A DNA stretch of 17,873 nt from SIG710 sp045648605. Its GTDB lineage: Bacteria > Bacillota > Clostridia > Oscillospirales > CAG-272. The stretch spans positions 1-17,873 of the forward strand of contig JAZROG010000141.1 of assembly GCA_045648605.1 (NCBI GenBank), written 5' to 3'. Below are positions 1 to 7,587 of the stretch, in pieces. The position numbers and the translations under genes are program-made. The notes beneath the pieces were generated by a model that was given only the letters and a program-made list of their open reading frames with translations, was not told the DNA's origin and did not search any database. How positions within the stretch are numbered: the stretch's first letter is position 1; every line of letters starts with the position of its first letter.

Positions 1-1
1 C

Positions 2-127
2 TCCGAACCCGAGAGCCCGAATTTTTAGAAGATTTCGGGTGCGGAGGACGATGGCAAATATGAATTTGGCAAGGACGACAAGCCTGAAAGCTCTAATAAA
101 TTCGTTCTCTCGGGCAGGTTCGAATAA
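2..127 (+). other. Possible 3' remnant of an upstream gene
   Basis: Protein-like, acidic sequence can be read in frame 2 from about base 29 (ISGAEDDGKYEFGKDD...) to a TAA at 125-127. An in-frame TAG at 26-28 interrupts it. Reading frame 1 before that point gives EPEFLEDFG, which would join the downstream frame if one G were removed near 38-40. It may be the damaged C-terminus of a gene starting left of the window. I do not recognise the family and the evidence is weak. Confidence 0.2.
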
Positions 128-160
128 TACTCCTAACCTTAACCAATATAGTTTCATCTC

Positions 161-1446
161 TTGAAAAGTGCAGACATGATTTTACCCCCCATAATCTATG
201 CGAATGAGATAATTGCAAGCGAAAGCATCGATATCGAGGTCATTGGCGCAGACCTGCCCGATGAGGAGCATATATGCACCAACTGGTTCCATGTTGACTG
301 CCTTGCGGACTATTATAACGTTCCCATCTATTCCGAGTGCCATTTTGAGATAATGGGGGACTATATCGAATGTGCTGTGAGAAATGGCATAAATACTATC
401 CTCGTTCCCGTGCTCACCCCGCCTCTCGATACCAAGATAGGTACATACAGAAAGACAGTTCAGCTTGTGGATATAACCCTTGAGGCAGGCGAATATTCCT
501 TTGACTTTGCCCTCCTTGACAGATATATTGACCTGTGCCGCGAAAAGGGCGTAAAATATTTCGAAATATCCCATATCTTCTCCCAATGGGGGCAAAATAT
601 GCTCCAAAGGTTGAGGCAACCGTTATCGAAAATGGAATAAGCGAGAAAAAGCGTAATTTCGGTTGGGATACCCCCGGAACAGAGGGCGAATATCCTCGTT
701 TCCTCGGCTATTTTATCCCCGCACTGCGTCGCCATCTTGACGAGCTTGGAATTACCGAAAATTGCATCTTCCACATCTCGGATGAGCCGACTCTTGAAAC
801 CCTTGAGGGATATAAGGCGGCAAAAAATGTTGTTTCCGACCTTATGGAAGGTCTCAAAACCGTCGATGCTTGCTCCCACAAGGAATTTTTCGAGCTTGGA
901 CTTATGAAAACTCCCGTTCCCACCGACACAAAAATGGAGGATTTTCTCTCTCTCGATATTCCCGAGCGCTGGACATATTATTGCTGCTCGTGGGAGGGAA
1001 AAGCACCCAACAGAATGATCTGCTATCCTTCCTCGCGAAGCAGGATCCTCGGTGCGCTTATGTATAAATACGATATAAAGGGATTTTTGCAGTGGGCATT
1101 TAATTTCTATTACGATCAAGGCTCGCAAAATCTCATAAATCCTTATACAGACATGAGCGGTGGCGGATGGGTAAACTCGGGCGACACATTTGTGGTCTAT
1201 CCCGGCTCTGACGGAAAGCCTGTTGAATCGCTTCGCCTTGAGGTCTTCTCCGAGGTGTTCTATGATATCAGAGCACTTAAAAAATGCGAGGAGCTTTGCG
1301 GCAGAGATGCTGTTCTTGCCCTCATTGACAAGGAATACAGAATAACCTTCGATAAATATCCCTTGAAGGGCGATTATTTCATCTCACTCCGCGCGTCGGT
1401 AAACGAGATGATAAAAAATGAAATTGCGAAAAGAGAAAAACAATGA
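161..1446 (+). pseudogene. GH123/DUF4091-like glycoside hydrolase, frameshifted and lacking its N-terminus
   Basis: Two overlapping frames together read as one DUF4091 (GH123 catalytic) protein. The first, 161-about 590, contains TNWFHVDCLADYY, NTILVPVLTPPLDT and KYFEISHIFSQWG. The second, from about 590 to the TGA at 1444-1446, contains AKYAPK, FHISDEP, WTYYCC, KGFLQWAFNFY and LRLEVFSEVFYDIRAL. They join exactly if the run of five Gs at 588-592 had six. GH123 enzymes are beta-N-acetylgalactosaminidases that use an Asp-Glu pair, and HISDEP supplies that pair here. Family members carry an N-terminal domain of roughly 150-200 residues before this point. None is encoded here, because stop codons lie just upstream at 125-154. 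The listed start is a TTG at 161 with no convincing ribosome site. The gene overlaps the next by ATGA. It is either a real pseudogene or, for the frameshift alone, a homopolymer error. Confidence 0.75.
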
Positions 1447-2606
1447 CATCACTTCTTTGCAGATTATTTATAAAGGACCGTGAAAACACAGCAAGCATAA
1501 GAGTTCGTGCCGCATACGGTACTCTTTCGGGAATAGTTGGAATAATAGTCAATTTCTTGCTCTTCCTCGGCAAGATAGCGGTGGGACTTATTACCGCTTC
1601 CATTGCAATTACTGCGGATGCGGTCAATAACCTTTCGGATGCGCTTTCATCCGTTATCTCCATTATCAGCTTCAAGATCTCATCAAAGCCTGCAGACAGA
1701 GAGCATCCCTTCGGTCATGCGAGAATAGAATATGTAGCATCGATGATAGTCTCCTTTATCATCCTCTTTATCGGAATAACTCTTATGAAGGATTCTGCGG
1801 TGAAGATCTTTTTCGGAGGCGAAAAAACAGATCCCAGCATCGCGGCTATCATTGTCCTTTCTGTCTCGATTCTCGGAAAGCTTTGGCTCTTTCTCTTCAA
1901 CAGAAGCCTTGGAAGGAAGATAAATTCATCCGTTATGCGTGCAACCGCGGCGGATTCGCTTTCTGATTCCATTGCCACGGGTGCAGTTCTTGTTTCTACC
2001 CTTATCTATCGATTCACCGATTTCGAGCTTGATGCTTATATGGGTGTTATAGTGGCTGTTATAATCATTAGAGCGGGAATTGGGGTTTTCAGAGAGGCTA
2101 TGGATTCTATCCTTGGCACATCTGCCGACCATGAGACTGTTGAAAAGGTAAAGGAAATAATTTTTTCACATCCCGAAAGCGTTGGAATACATGACCTTGT
2201 GATGCATAATTACGGGCCCGGAAGATTTTTCATGACATGCCATGTTGAGGTTGACGGCGGGGCGGATATTTATGTCTCTCACGATGCCATCGACAATATC
2301 GAGCGCGAAATTTTTGAGAAGCTTGGTATTCAGTGCAGTATCCATCTTGATCCTGTGGCGGTGGGCGATCCACTTACCGATGAGCTGAAGGAAAAGGCAC
2401 ATTCCATTGCCGTCTCCATTGACGAGAGGATGAATATCCACGATTTCAGAATAGTTCCCGGCACAACTCATATAAACCTTATCTTTGATGTGGTCGTCCC
2501 CTTTGAGGTGAAGGAGAGCGACGAGGAGATAAAGACCCTTATAAGCGAAAGCGTAAGGGGCATGGATGGGAATTATTTTGCAGTTATAACGGTTGACAGA
2601 CAGTAG
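1443..2606 (+). CDS. Cation diffusion facilitator (CDF) family metal efflux transporter
   Basis: The 387-residue protein has the CDF architecture: about six membrane segments in residues 25-215, then a cytoplasmic domain (about 220-300) and a further C-terminal stretch to 387. Typical motifs are ADAVNNLSD (58-66), PADREHPFGH (83-92) and AADSLSD (169-175). By alignment with the zinc transporter YiiP, the membrane metal site would be N62/D66 on TM2 and D171/D175 on TM5. An Asn-x3-Asp / Asp-x3-Asp site differs from the Zn-type site with a His on TM5, and suggests Mn2+ or Fe2+ rather than Zn2+ (inference). These proteins exchange protons for divalent metal to export it from the cytoplasm. The ATG overlaps the stop of the GH123 remnant (ATGA), so translation may be coupled. 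The YegP gene follows 8 bases later. Confidence 0.9.
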   Translation: MTSLLCRLFIKDRENTASIRVRAAYGTLSGIVGIIVNFLLFLGKIAVGLITASIAITADAVNNLSDALSSVISIISFKISSKPADREHPFGHARIEYVASMIVSFIILFIGITLMKDSAVKIFFGGEKTDPSIAAIIVLSVSILGKLWLFLFNRSLGRKINSSVMRATAADSLSDSIATGAVLVSTLIYRFTDFELDAYMGVIVAVIIIRAGIGVFREAMDSILGTSADHETVEKVKEIIFSHPESVGIHDLVMHNYGPGRFFMTCHVEVDGGADIYVSHDAIDNIEREIFEKLGIQCSIHLDPVAVGDPLTDELKEKAHSIAVSIDERMNIHDFRIVPGTTHINLIFDVVVPFEVKESDEEIKTLISESVRGMDGNYFAVITVDRQ

Positions 2607-2614
2607 GTGAAAAT

Positions 2615-3001
2615 ATGGCAAGCGGACGTTATGAAATAACGAAAAACGGCGAAAATGAATTTTCCTTTTGCCTTGTGACCCTTGGCGGAAGAGTCATTGC
2701 CAGAAGCGGAAAATATAAGACCCTCGGTGTTTGTAAAAAGGGAATTGCAAGCCTGCGGATAAATTCGGATGCTCCCATCGAGGATAAGACCGATAATTTT
2801 TTAGAGGACACGGGCGAGAGGATGCGCTGTCCCAAGATCGAGATTTTGGCAAGCGGCGGTGCATACAATTTCTTTGTGAGGGCAAAAAACGGAAGCATAA
2901 TTGCCGAGGGCGAGGGCTACGGAACAAAAAACAGGTGCCTTGAAGCCATTTCAAATCTTAAATATATCGCATTTTCGGCAGAGAATATTGAAAACTTTTA
3001 A
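2615..3001 (+). CDS. YegP/DUF1508 family protein with two tandem repeats
   Basis: The 128-residue protein has two copies of the YegP (DUF1508) module. The first is at about 5-55 (GRYEITKNGENEFSFCLVTL...GKYKTLGVCKKGIASLR), the second at about 72-120 (KIEILASGGAYNFFVRAKNG...GYGTKNRCLEAISNL). The hallmarks are the F-x-F core strand and the K/N-x-x-C-x-x-(A/G)-I helix. The family is small and cytosolic, usually with two modules as here, and its function is not established. AGGTGA overlaps the stop region of the CDF gene 8 bases upstream and supports the ATG at 2615. The genes are probably cotranscribed. No terminator is visible after its TAA, and an opposing gene fragment overlaps its last 51 bases. 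Confidence 0.85.
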   Translation: MASGRYEITKNGENEFSFCLVTLGGRVIARSGKYKTLGVCKKGIASLRINSDAPIEDKTDNFLEDTGERMRCPKIEILASGGAYNFFVRAKNGSIIAEGEGYGTKNRCLEAISNLKYIAFSAENIENF

Positions 3002-3202
3002 AAAAGCGGAGTTGCTCATCATCTGTGAAACGTCGTCCACGGTTTTAATTGTCCACTTTACATTTGTCTGCTCACCCGGGGTAGCGGTATAGCAATATCC
3101 CTCGGTTGGGAGAGCCTCGGTTGCAAGAGCCGAGATAGCCAGCGATGACAAAATCACCGTAAGAACGGAAAGGAAAAGCAATATCCTATAAGCTTTCTTC
3201 AT
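2951..3202 (-). pseudogene. 5' fragment of a secreted protein gene, apparently truncated
   Basis: From an ATG at 3202-3200 the reading frame begins with a clear signal peptide (MKKAYRILLFLSVLTVILSS, then LAISALATEA with a likely cleavage after ALA). A strong AAGGAG lies about 9 bases upstream and a promoter further up (3237-3265). The mature part (PTEGYCYTATPGEQTNVKWTIKTVDD) is soon lost. The frame then runs antisense through the last 51 bases of the YegP gene and stops at 2951-2953 (83 residues). The intact expression signals with an abrupt end at the neighbour suggest that a rearrangement removed the 3' part. A genuine short secreted protein cannot be excluded. The family is not recognised. 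Confidence 0.5.
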
Positions 3203-3236
3203 TTGTATTCTCCTTCAAATCTTTATAGCTGATTTA

Positions 3237-3265
3237 TTTATACACGAATCTGGCAAAAATCTCAA
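3237..3265 (-). promoter_or_regulatory. Sigma-A type promoter for the minus-strand secreted-protein fragment
   Basis: On the minus strand, TTGAGA (3265-3260) and TATAAA (3242-3237) are separated by exactly 17 bases. They are placed to give a leader of about 30 nt ending in AAGGAG and the ATG at 3202. Confidence 0.55.
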
Positions 3266-3388
3266 TAGCAAAATCATCAATTAAATAAAAAATTACTCTA
3301 TTTTTTGTTTATTGCCGATATCATTATACCTCTATATCATCATTTTTTAAGTGACTTTCAAGTGTAATAATATAAATAATCAACAAAG

Positions 3389-3442
3389 TGCTTTGCTTTT
3401 AGGGAAGAGATGATCGGTCAGCTATTGACTTGCTTTGCTTTT
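3389..3442 (+). repeat. Direct repeat of TGCTTTGCTTTT upstream of and inside a promoter
   Basis: The 12-base word TGCTTTGCTTTT occurs at 3389-3400 and again at 3431-3442. The second copy lies in the spacer between the -35 and -10 boxes of the methyltransferase promoter. The copies are 42 bases apart, close to four helical turns, so they would face the same side of DNA. A paired operator is possible (inference). The words are low in complexity, so chance is also possible. Confidence 0.3.
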
Positions 3443-3453
3443 TGTGCTATACT
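3425..3453 (+). promoter_or_regulatory. Sigma-A promoter of the methyltransferase gene
   Basis: TTGACT (3425-3430), a 17-base spacer, and TATACT (3448-3453). Transcription should start near 3460, about 23 bases before the chosen ATG. This rules out the longer reading frame starting at 3435, which lies inside the promoter. Confidence 0.8.
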
Positions 3454-3482
3454 TTTATCATGTTTTATTTGAGAGGTTTGTT

Positions 3483-4322
3483 ATGAGTTTTTCTTCAAGG
3501 ATTTTAATGGCGGTAAATAAGCTCTTTCCTTTGCCCCTTCACCCCTTTAATACACAGGCGGAGGGCGGCATGAGCTATGCGGAATGGCAATATGAACGCG
3601 GCGAGGACACGATAAAATTTTATCTTGAATATACGGACAAGGAAAGTATGTTCGGTGGCAAGGATGTGCTCGATGTTGGCTGTGGCGCGGGTGGAAAATC
3701 ACTTTTTTACCTTGGCTGCGGTGCAAATAAGGTGGTTGGAATCGATATCGTTCCGAAATATAAGGAGGAATCAGAGGCGCTTGCGGGGAAATTGGGTCTT
3801 TGCGGCTTTGAATTTGCCTGCGAGGACGCAAGCAGCACCTCATTTGCCGATTGCAGCTTTGACACCATAATCATGAACGACGCAATGGAGCATGTTGCAG
3901 AGCCTGAGGCAACCCTTCGTGAAATGCACAGAATACTGAAGCCGGGCGGCAAGCTCTATGTTAATTTCCCCCCCTATAATCACCCATACGGAGCTCATCT
4001 CAGCGACGTTATCGGAATGCCGTGGGTGCAGTGCTTCTTCTCGGATAAGACCATGATAAGGGCATATAAGGAGCTTGTGGCAGATAAGCCGGATGGCGAG
4101 GACAGAATAAATTTCAGAATAAGCAAAAATGAAAAGGGCAAGGAATACTTTTCCTATATAAACAAAATGACCATCAAAAGGTTCAAGGGCATAGTGGCTC
4201 ATTGCCCCTTTAAGGTCAGTTATTATAGAGAAGCACCTTTGCGCTCATTTTTGAAGCCTCTGTGCCATGGGTTCTTGAAGGAATATTTCGTAAAAATGGT
4301 CGTTTGCGTTTTTGAAAAATAA
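3483..4322 (+). CDS. Class I SAM-dependent methyltransferase
   Basis: The 279-residue protein carries the SAM-binding motif I VLDVGCGAGG (62-71) with the acidic motif II residue in VVGIDIV (D88). The signature FDTIIMNDAMEHV is at about 126-138 and the post-motif ILKPGGKLYV at 151-160, as in Methyltransf_11/25 proteins. The following segment (NFPPYNHPYGAHLSDVIGMPW) resembles enzymes acting on small molecules or sugar/lipid-linked substrates, but the substrate cannot be told. The start was chosen at ATG 3483 because GAGAGG lies 7 bases upstream and a promoter sits at 3425-3453. It is a monocistronic unit ending in a hairpin terminator and convergent with the SGNH esterase gene. Confidence 0.85.
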   Translation: MSFSSRILMAVNKLFPLPLHPFNTQAEGGMSYAEWQYERGEDTIKFYLEYTDKESMFGGKDVLDVGCGAGGKSLFYLGCGANKVVGIDIVPKYKEESEALAGKLGLCGFEFACEDASSTSFADCSFDTIIMNDAMEHVAEPEATLREMHRILKPGGKLYVNFPPYNHPYGAHLSDVIGMPWVQCFFSDKTMIRAYKELVADKPDGEDRINFRISKNEKGKEYFSYINKMTIKRFKGIVAHCPFKVSYYREAPLRSFLKPLCHGFLKEYFVKMVVCVFEK

Positions 4323-4336
4323 ATAGGCGCTTTGCC

Positions 4337-4374
4337 AAAAAAGAGCGACTGAGCATAAGCAGCCGCTCTTTTTT
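4337..4374. terminator. Bidirectional rho-independent terminator
   Basis: AAAAAAGAGCG (4337-4347) pairs perfectly with CGCTCTTTTTT (4364-4374) around a 16-base loop. The A-run and T-run make it work on both strands: for the methyltransferase gene and, opposite, for the SGNH gene. The stop codon of the latter (4373-4375) overlaps the stem. Confidence 0.85.
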
Positions 4375-5386
4375 ATGAAAATTTCTTGTATTTTTCGATA
4401 TATGGGCGCATAAGGCGCGAGAGATTATCTGCCATCTCGATCATTCCTTCGATTCCCGGGTGTACCATGTCGGTGGTGAGTCCAAGGTCGCTTGTAAGTA
4501 TCGTTTCGCCGCCGAATATCTTTATATAGGGTGAGGCATGCCTTGCCGCTTCCTCGATAACGACTTGTCTGAATTCATCCACCTTTGGATGATAATCTCC
4601 GTTATCGGAGCCATAGTGGAAAATGTCTATGCAGAAAAGATATTTTTCTGGGGGGGGTTCATGGATGGTTGAAAGTGTATAACGAACTCTCTCTCGAAAT
4701 TCATCAAGCTCTATCTTTCCAACGAGATTTTTGCCAAGCTCAAGGACCATGAAATCCCAATCGTCAAGGGAGGCGAAATAGTCTACCGCCTTTTCCACAA
4801 GGCAGCAGCCCGCAAAGCCGTAGTTTTTGCAATCTACTCCAAGCTTATCCGCAGTGCGGCGATTCCAGAAGATCGGTGGGATCAAGCCGTGGCTTCCCTG
4901 CGTGATGGAGGAGCCGTAAAAAATTCCGCGCAGTGAAGGGGTCTCCTCTCGCTTGGGATGTCGCGCATCACCCTCGATGCTATGGATAACTACGGGTGAA
5001 GCACCCATTATGAGCCTTACAACTCTCGGAGAAAATGCAAGCTTCCTCTCATTTGCCATTTTTTTGAGATATTCTATTCTTTCGGGAAGTGAAACGGTGA
5101 ATTCCTTCGGCTTGTTTGTAACCGTAAAAAAGGTTGGAGCCTGCTGTGTTCCGAAAAAAAGATAAAGATTGTTGACCTCTCCCTCGTTTTTTGTGGAAAG
5201 AGTCAGCTTTACCTCGCCCGAGAGCGGAACAAATCTTATTTCCATTCCGATATTTCTTCTTGAATGGGAGGGAGCCCAAGAGCTTAAGCTGTCGGCAACC
5301 TCATTTGGTTTTTTTTGAGGGCAAGCACCGCCCTTTGCGTCTCTTACATTGTCTGCGCCCCAAATTTCAATATTGTTGTATATCAT
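4373..5386 (-). CDS. SGNH/GDSL-family hydrolase (probable esterase)
   Basis: The 337-residue protein has an N-terminal beta-rich domain (about 1-145) followed by an SGNH hydrolase fold. The nucleophile block is FYGSSITQG (S160), block II is FAGCC (G193), block III is LELGKN (N220) and the last block is DMVH with the Asp/His pair D306 and H309. SGNH enzymes of this two-domain type include carbohydrate esterases that remove acetyl groups from sugars; the substrate here is not shown. There is no signal peptide, so a cytoplasmic role is likely. The ATG at 5386 was preferred over the one 17 codons upstream because AGGAGG lies 7 bases before it. It has its own promoter (5426-5454), divergent from the hexosamine kinase. 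A link to amino-sugar deacetylation is only inference from that neighbour. Confidence 0.8.
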   Translation of the reverse strand: MIYNNIEIWGADNVRDAKGGACPQKKPNEVADSLSSWAPSHSRRNIGMEIRFVPLSGEVKLTLSTKNEGEVNNLYLFFGTQQAPTFFTVTNKPKEFTVSLPERIEYLKKMANERKLAFSPRVVRLIMGASPVVIHSIEGDARHPKREETPSLRGIFYGSSITQGSHGLIPPIFWNRRTADKLGVDCKNYGFAGCCLVEKAVDYFASLDDWDFMVLELGKNLVGKIELDEFRERVRYTLSTIHEPPPEKYLFCIDIFHYGSDNGDYHPKVDEFRQVVIEEAARHASPYIKIFGGETILTSDLGLTTDMVHPGIEGMIEMADNLSRLMRPYIEKYKKFS

Positions 5387-5425
5387 TTTTCCCTCCTGAT
5401 GCTTTGGAATCATTTTTACAATTAA

Positions 5426-5454
5426 ATTATAAAGCATTTTATCGGATTTTTCAG
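5426..5454 (-). promoter_or_regulatory. Promoter of the SGNH hydrolase gene
   Basis: On the minus strand, CTGAAA (5454-5449), a 17-base spacer and a perfect TATAAT (5431-5426). The leader would be about 33 nt to the ATG at 5386. Confidence 0.6.
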
Positions 5455-5535
5455 GATATTATGTCTATTTTTTTTCTCTATTTTTGGAAAAATGTACCAT
5501 ATAATTAAAAAAATCACCAAGAAGCGGTTTTGCTA

Positions 5536-5564
5536 TTGACTTTTTCGGGAAAAGGTAGTATAAT
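5536..5564 (+). promoter_or_regulatory. Strong sigma-A promoter of the hexosamine kinase gene
   Basis: TTGACT (5536-5541), 17 bases, TATAAT (5559-5564), 11 of 12 consensus bases. It also shares the 11-mer GCTATTGACTT with the methyltransferase promoter (3421-3431 and 5532-5542). A start near 5571 gives a leader of about 34 nt. Confidence 0.88.
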
Positions 5565-5604
5565 GTTATGGCAAAGAAATTATAATTATTATGAAGAGGT
5601 TAAC

Positions 5605-6705
5605 ATGATTGAACAGAATTTATATGACCTGCTTGGCAAATTTGATCTGAATGCTGATATTGACAATGCTAAGATCGGTCCTTATGGCGGTGGACATATT
5701 AACTCCACTTTTCTTGTGGAAAGCGACCCCAAATACATTCTTCAGAAGATCAATACCCATGTTTTCCCTCATCCTGTTGAGCTTATGAGAAATATCGAGC
5801 TTGTCACGGAAAGTCTTGCAAAAAAGATGACCGCGGCGGGCGACGATGCTTCAAGGGGGACATATAAGGTTGTAAAGGCAAAGGACGGAAAGAATTACGT
5901 TACAACAGAGGATGGCAGCTTTTACAGAGTTATAACCTTCATCGATGCTATTTCCCATGAAAAGGTGGATGATCCTACCCAGCTTTACCGCGCAGCAAAG
6001 ATATACGGCAAATTCCAGAAGATGCTCTCGGATTTTGATGCGAATGATCTTTTTGAGGTCATTCCCATGTTCCATCATACCCCCAACCGCATGAAAAATC
6101 TCATGAAGGCCATTGAGGAGAATAAGAGCGGCAGACTTGATTCTGTAAAGGCAGATGTTGAATTTGCACTTTCATATAAGGACAGAGTTTCGGCTATAGT
6201 TGACGGAATCGCTGATGGCTCCGTTCCGCTCCGTGTTACACATAATGATACCAAGCTCAATAATTTCCTTTTTGATAAGGATACCGATGAGTGCGTTTGC
6301 CTTATCGACCTTGATACCGTTATGCCCGGCTCGCTTCTCTATGACTATGGAGATGCGCTTCGCGTCGGTGCCTCCAGCGCTGCCGAGGATGAGACAGATC
6401 TCAGCAAGGTCAATTTCTGTCTTGAGCCCTTTGAGCAGTTTACACGTGGACTTCTTGAATCCTTTGCGGGAGATATAACAGAGCGCGAGCTTGAGCTTTT
6501 GCCATACAGCCATTTGCTTATGACATTTGAGGTGGGAATCAGATTCCTTACCGATTATCTTGATGGCGATATTTATTTCAAGACCGCGTATGCCGAGCAC
6601 AATATTGACAGAGCAAGAAATCAGTTCAAGCTTGTTCGAGATATAGACGAAAGAATGGATGAGCTGAATGCGCTTGTCAGAAAGATATATAGTGAAGTAA
6701 AGTAA
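5605..6705 (+). CDS. NahK-like sugar kinase (aminoglycoside phosphotransferase superfamily)
   Basis: The 366-residue protein has the kinase-like phosphotransferase fold. A glycine-rich loop is at GPYGGGHINSTF (25-36). The catalytic loop is VTHNDTKLNNFLFD (211-224), with the base in HND and metal-binding N220. The metal motif is CLIDLDTVMPGSLLYDYGD (232-250). The wording of these motifs and the length (about 360) are close to N-acetylhexosamine 1-kinase of bifidobacteria, which phosphorylates GlcNAc or GalNAc at C1 with ATP. I infer that activity but cannot prove the sugar. The start at ATG 5605 has GAGG before it. The frame extends upstream to 5530, but that start precedes the promoter. The unit is monocistronic and ends in a terminator. 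The GH123 remnant nearby fits amino-sugar salvage. Confidence 0.82.
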   Translation: MIEQNLYDLLGKFDLNADIDNAKIGPYGGGHINSTFLVESDPKYILQKINTHVFPHPVELMRNIELVTESLAKKMTAAGDDASRGTYKVVKAKDGKNYVTTEDGSFYRVITFIDAISHEKVDDPTQLYRAAKIYGKFQKMLSDFDANDLFEVIPMFHHTPNRMKNLMKAIEENKSGRLDSVKADVEFALSYKDRVSAIVDGIADGSVPLRVTHNDTKLNNFLFDKDTDECVCLIDLDTVMPGSLLYDYGDALRVGASSAAEDETDLSKVNFCLEPFEQFTRGLLESFAGDITERELELLPYSHLLMTFEVGIRFLTDYLDGDIYFKTAYAEHNIDRARNQFKLVRDIDERMDELNALVRKIYSEVK

Positions 6706-6714
6706 GACTAAGAG

Positions 6715-6754
6715 AAAAGGGGCTGACTTGCAAGAATGTGAGTAAGCCCCTTTT
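6715..6754 (+). terminator. Rho-independent terminator after the hexosamine kinase
   Basis: AAAAGGGGCT (6715-6724) pairs with AGCCCCTTTT (6745-6754), with ACT/AGT pairing inside the loop. The T-run is only four bases. The symmetric A/T flanks would also let it act on the other strand. Confidence 0.7.
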
Positions 6755-6807
6755 GAGCATGGATTACCGAGCAGAATACAGGGGATATCACTCTTTAAAG
6801 GAGAACA

Positions 6808-7433
6808 ATGAAGAAAATAACTATTCTGGGCGCGGGAACATGGGGCACAGCCCTTGCCGCGATGCTTAAAAGAGAAAACGGTCACGATGTTTGGCTCTCG
6901 AAAGAGAAGACGCGGCTGAGATGGTGCAAAAGGAATTTTCCGGCAGCTTCTTCAGGGTATATACAAATTCCGATGTCAAGGGTATAGAGATCTGCGGCGC
7001 TATGAAGAATATTATTGTTATTTGCGCCGGGATTTCCACGGGACTTGGATATGGAGATAACGCAAGAGCCGCAATAGTTGCCCGCGGAATGGCGGAGATA
7101 ACAAGACTTGGGGTTGCCATGGGATGCTCGGGCAGAACATTTGAGAGCCTTGCGGGGATAGGCTACCTTGTTGTTACCTGTATGAGCCGACATAGTCGAA
7201 ATCATCGAGCAGGAGTCCTTATCGGAAAGGGATATAGCGCAGAGGCGGCGGCACAGGAGGTTGAAATGGCAGTCGAGGGACTTAACGCGCTTCCTGCCGC
7301 ACTTGAGCTTTCGGGGCGCCTCGGAGTTGAGCTTCCGTTCTGCCTTGCACTGAACGAGGTCGTTTCGCGAAGACTTGATGTTCGCGAGGCGGTGAATTCT
7401 CTTATGCTGCGCGTACTTAAGCCCGAAATATAA
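6808..7433 (+). pseudogene. gpsA: Broken gpsA: NAD(P)+ glycerol-3-phosphate dehydrogenase with a large internal deletion
   Basis: AAAGGAG precedes an ATG at 6808 that starts MKKITILGAGTWGTALAAML, the Rossmann GxGxxG of GpsA. About 32 codons later the reading frame is lost and stops near 6990. A different frame, from about 6897 on, encodes the GpsA C-terminal half: AAEMVQKEF, FRVYTNSDVKGIE, GAMKNIIVICAG, GYGDNARAAI and MAEITRLGVAMG. Normal GpsA is about 330 residues, so roughly 110 codons are missing, including the rest of the NAD domain and the SGPxxA substrate loop, plus a frame change. The usual LAGLGDL reads LAGIGYL, with the conserved Asp changed to Tyr. The protein cannot be functional. 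GpsA makes sn-glycerol-3-phosphate for phospholipids, so another copy or route must exist in the genome (inference). Confidence 0.88.
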
Positions 7434-7587
7434 AATCCAGATCCGAAAACTGTCTCACCACGAAGAAATATATTTTAAATCCAAAATAATTTAGTTCAAA
7501 TCCTCGCGAAGCGTAAGAGGATAATGAGGCGAGTGTCTGTAATTTTATCTTTTGCACAGATAATACGGCGTGTTAAAAAGAAAAATA

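Noticed and set aside
535..640. Programmed frameshift joining the two GH123 frames
   Set aside because: The change needs one added G at a plain homopolymer, with no slippery heptamer or ribosome-stalling signal evident, and the gene is also missing its N-terminus.
460..1128. Long minus-strand open frame of 222 codons
   Set aside because: It lies wholly antisense to the GH123-like gene, which has clear family motifs, and has no ribosome site.
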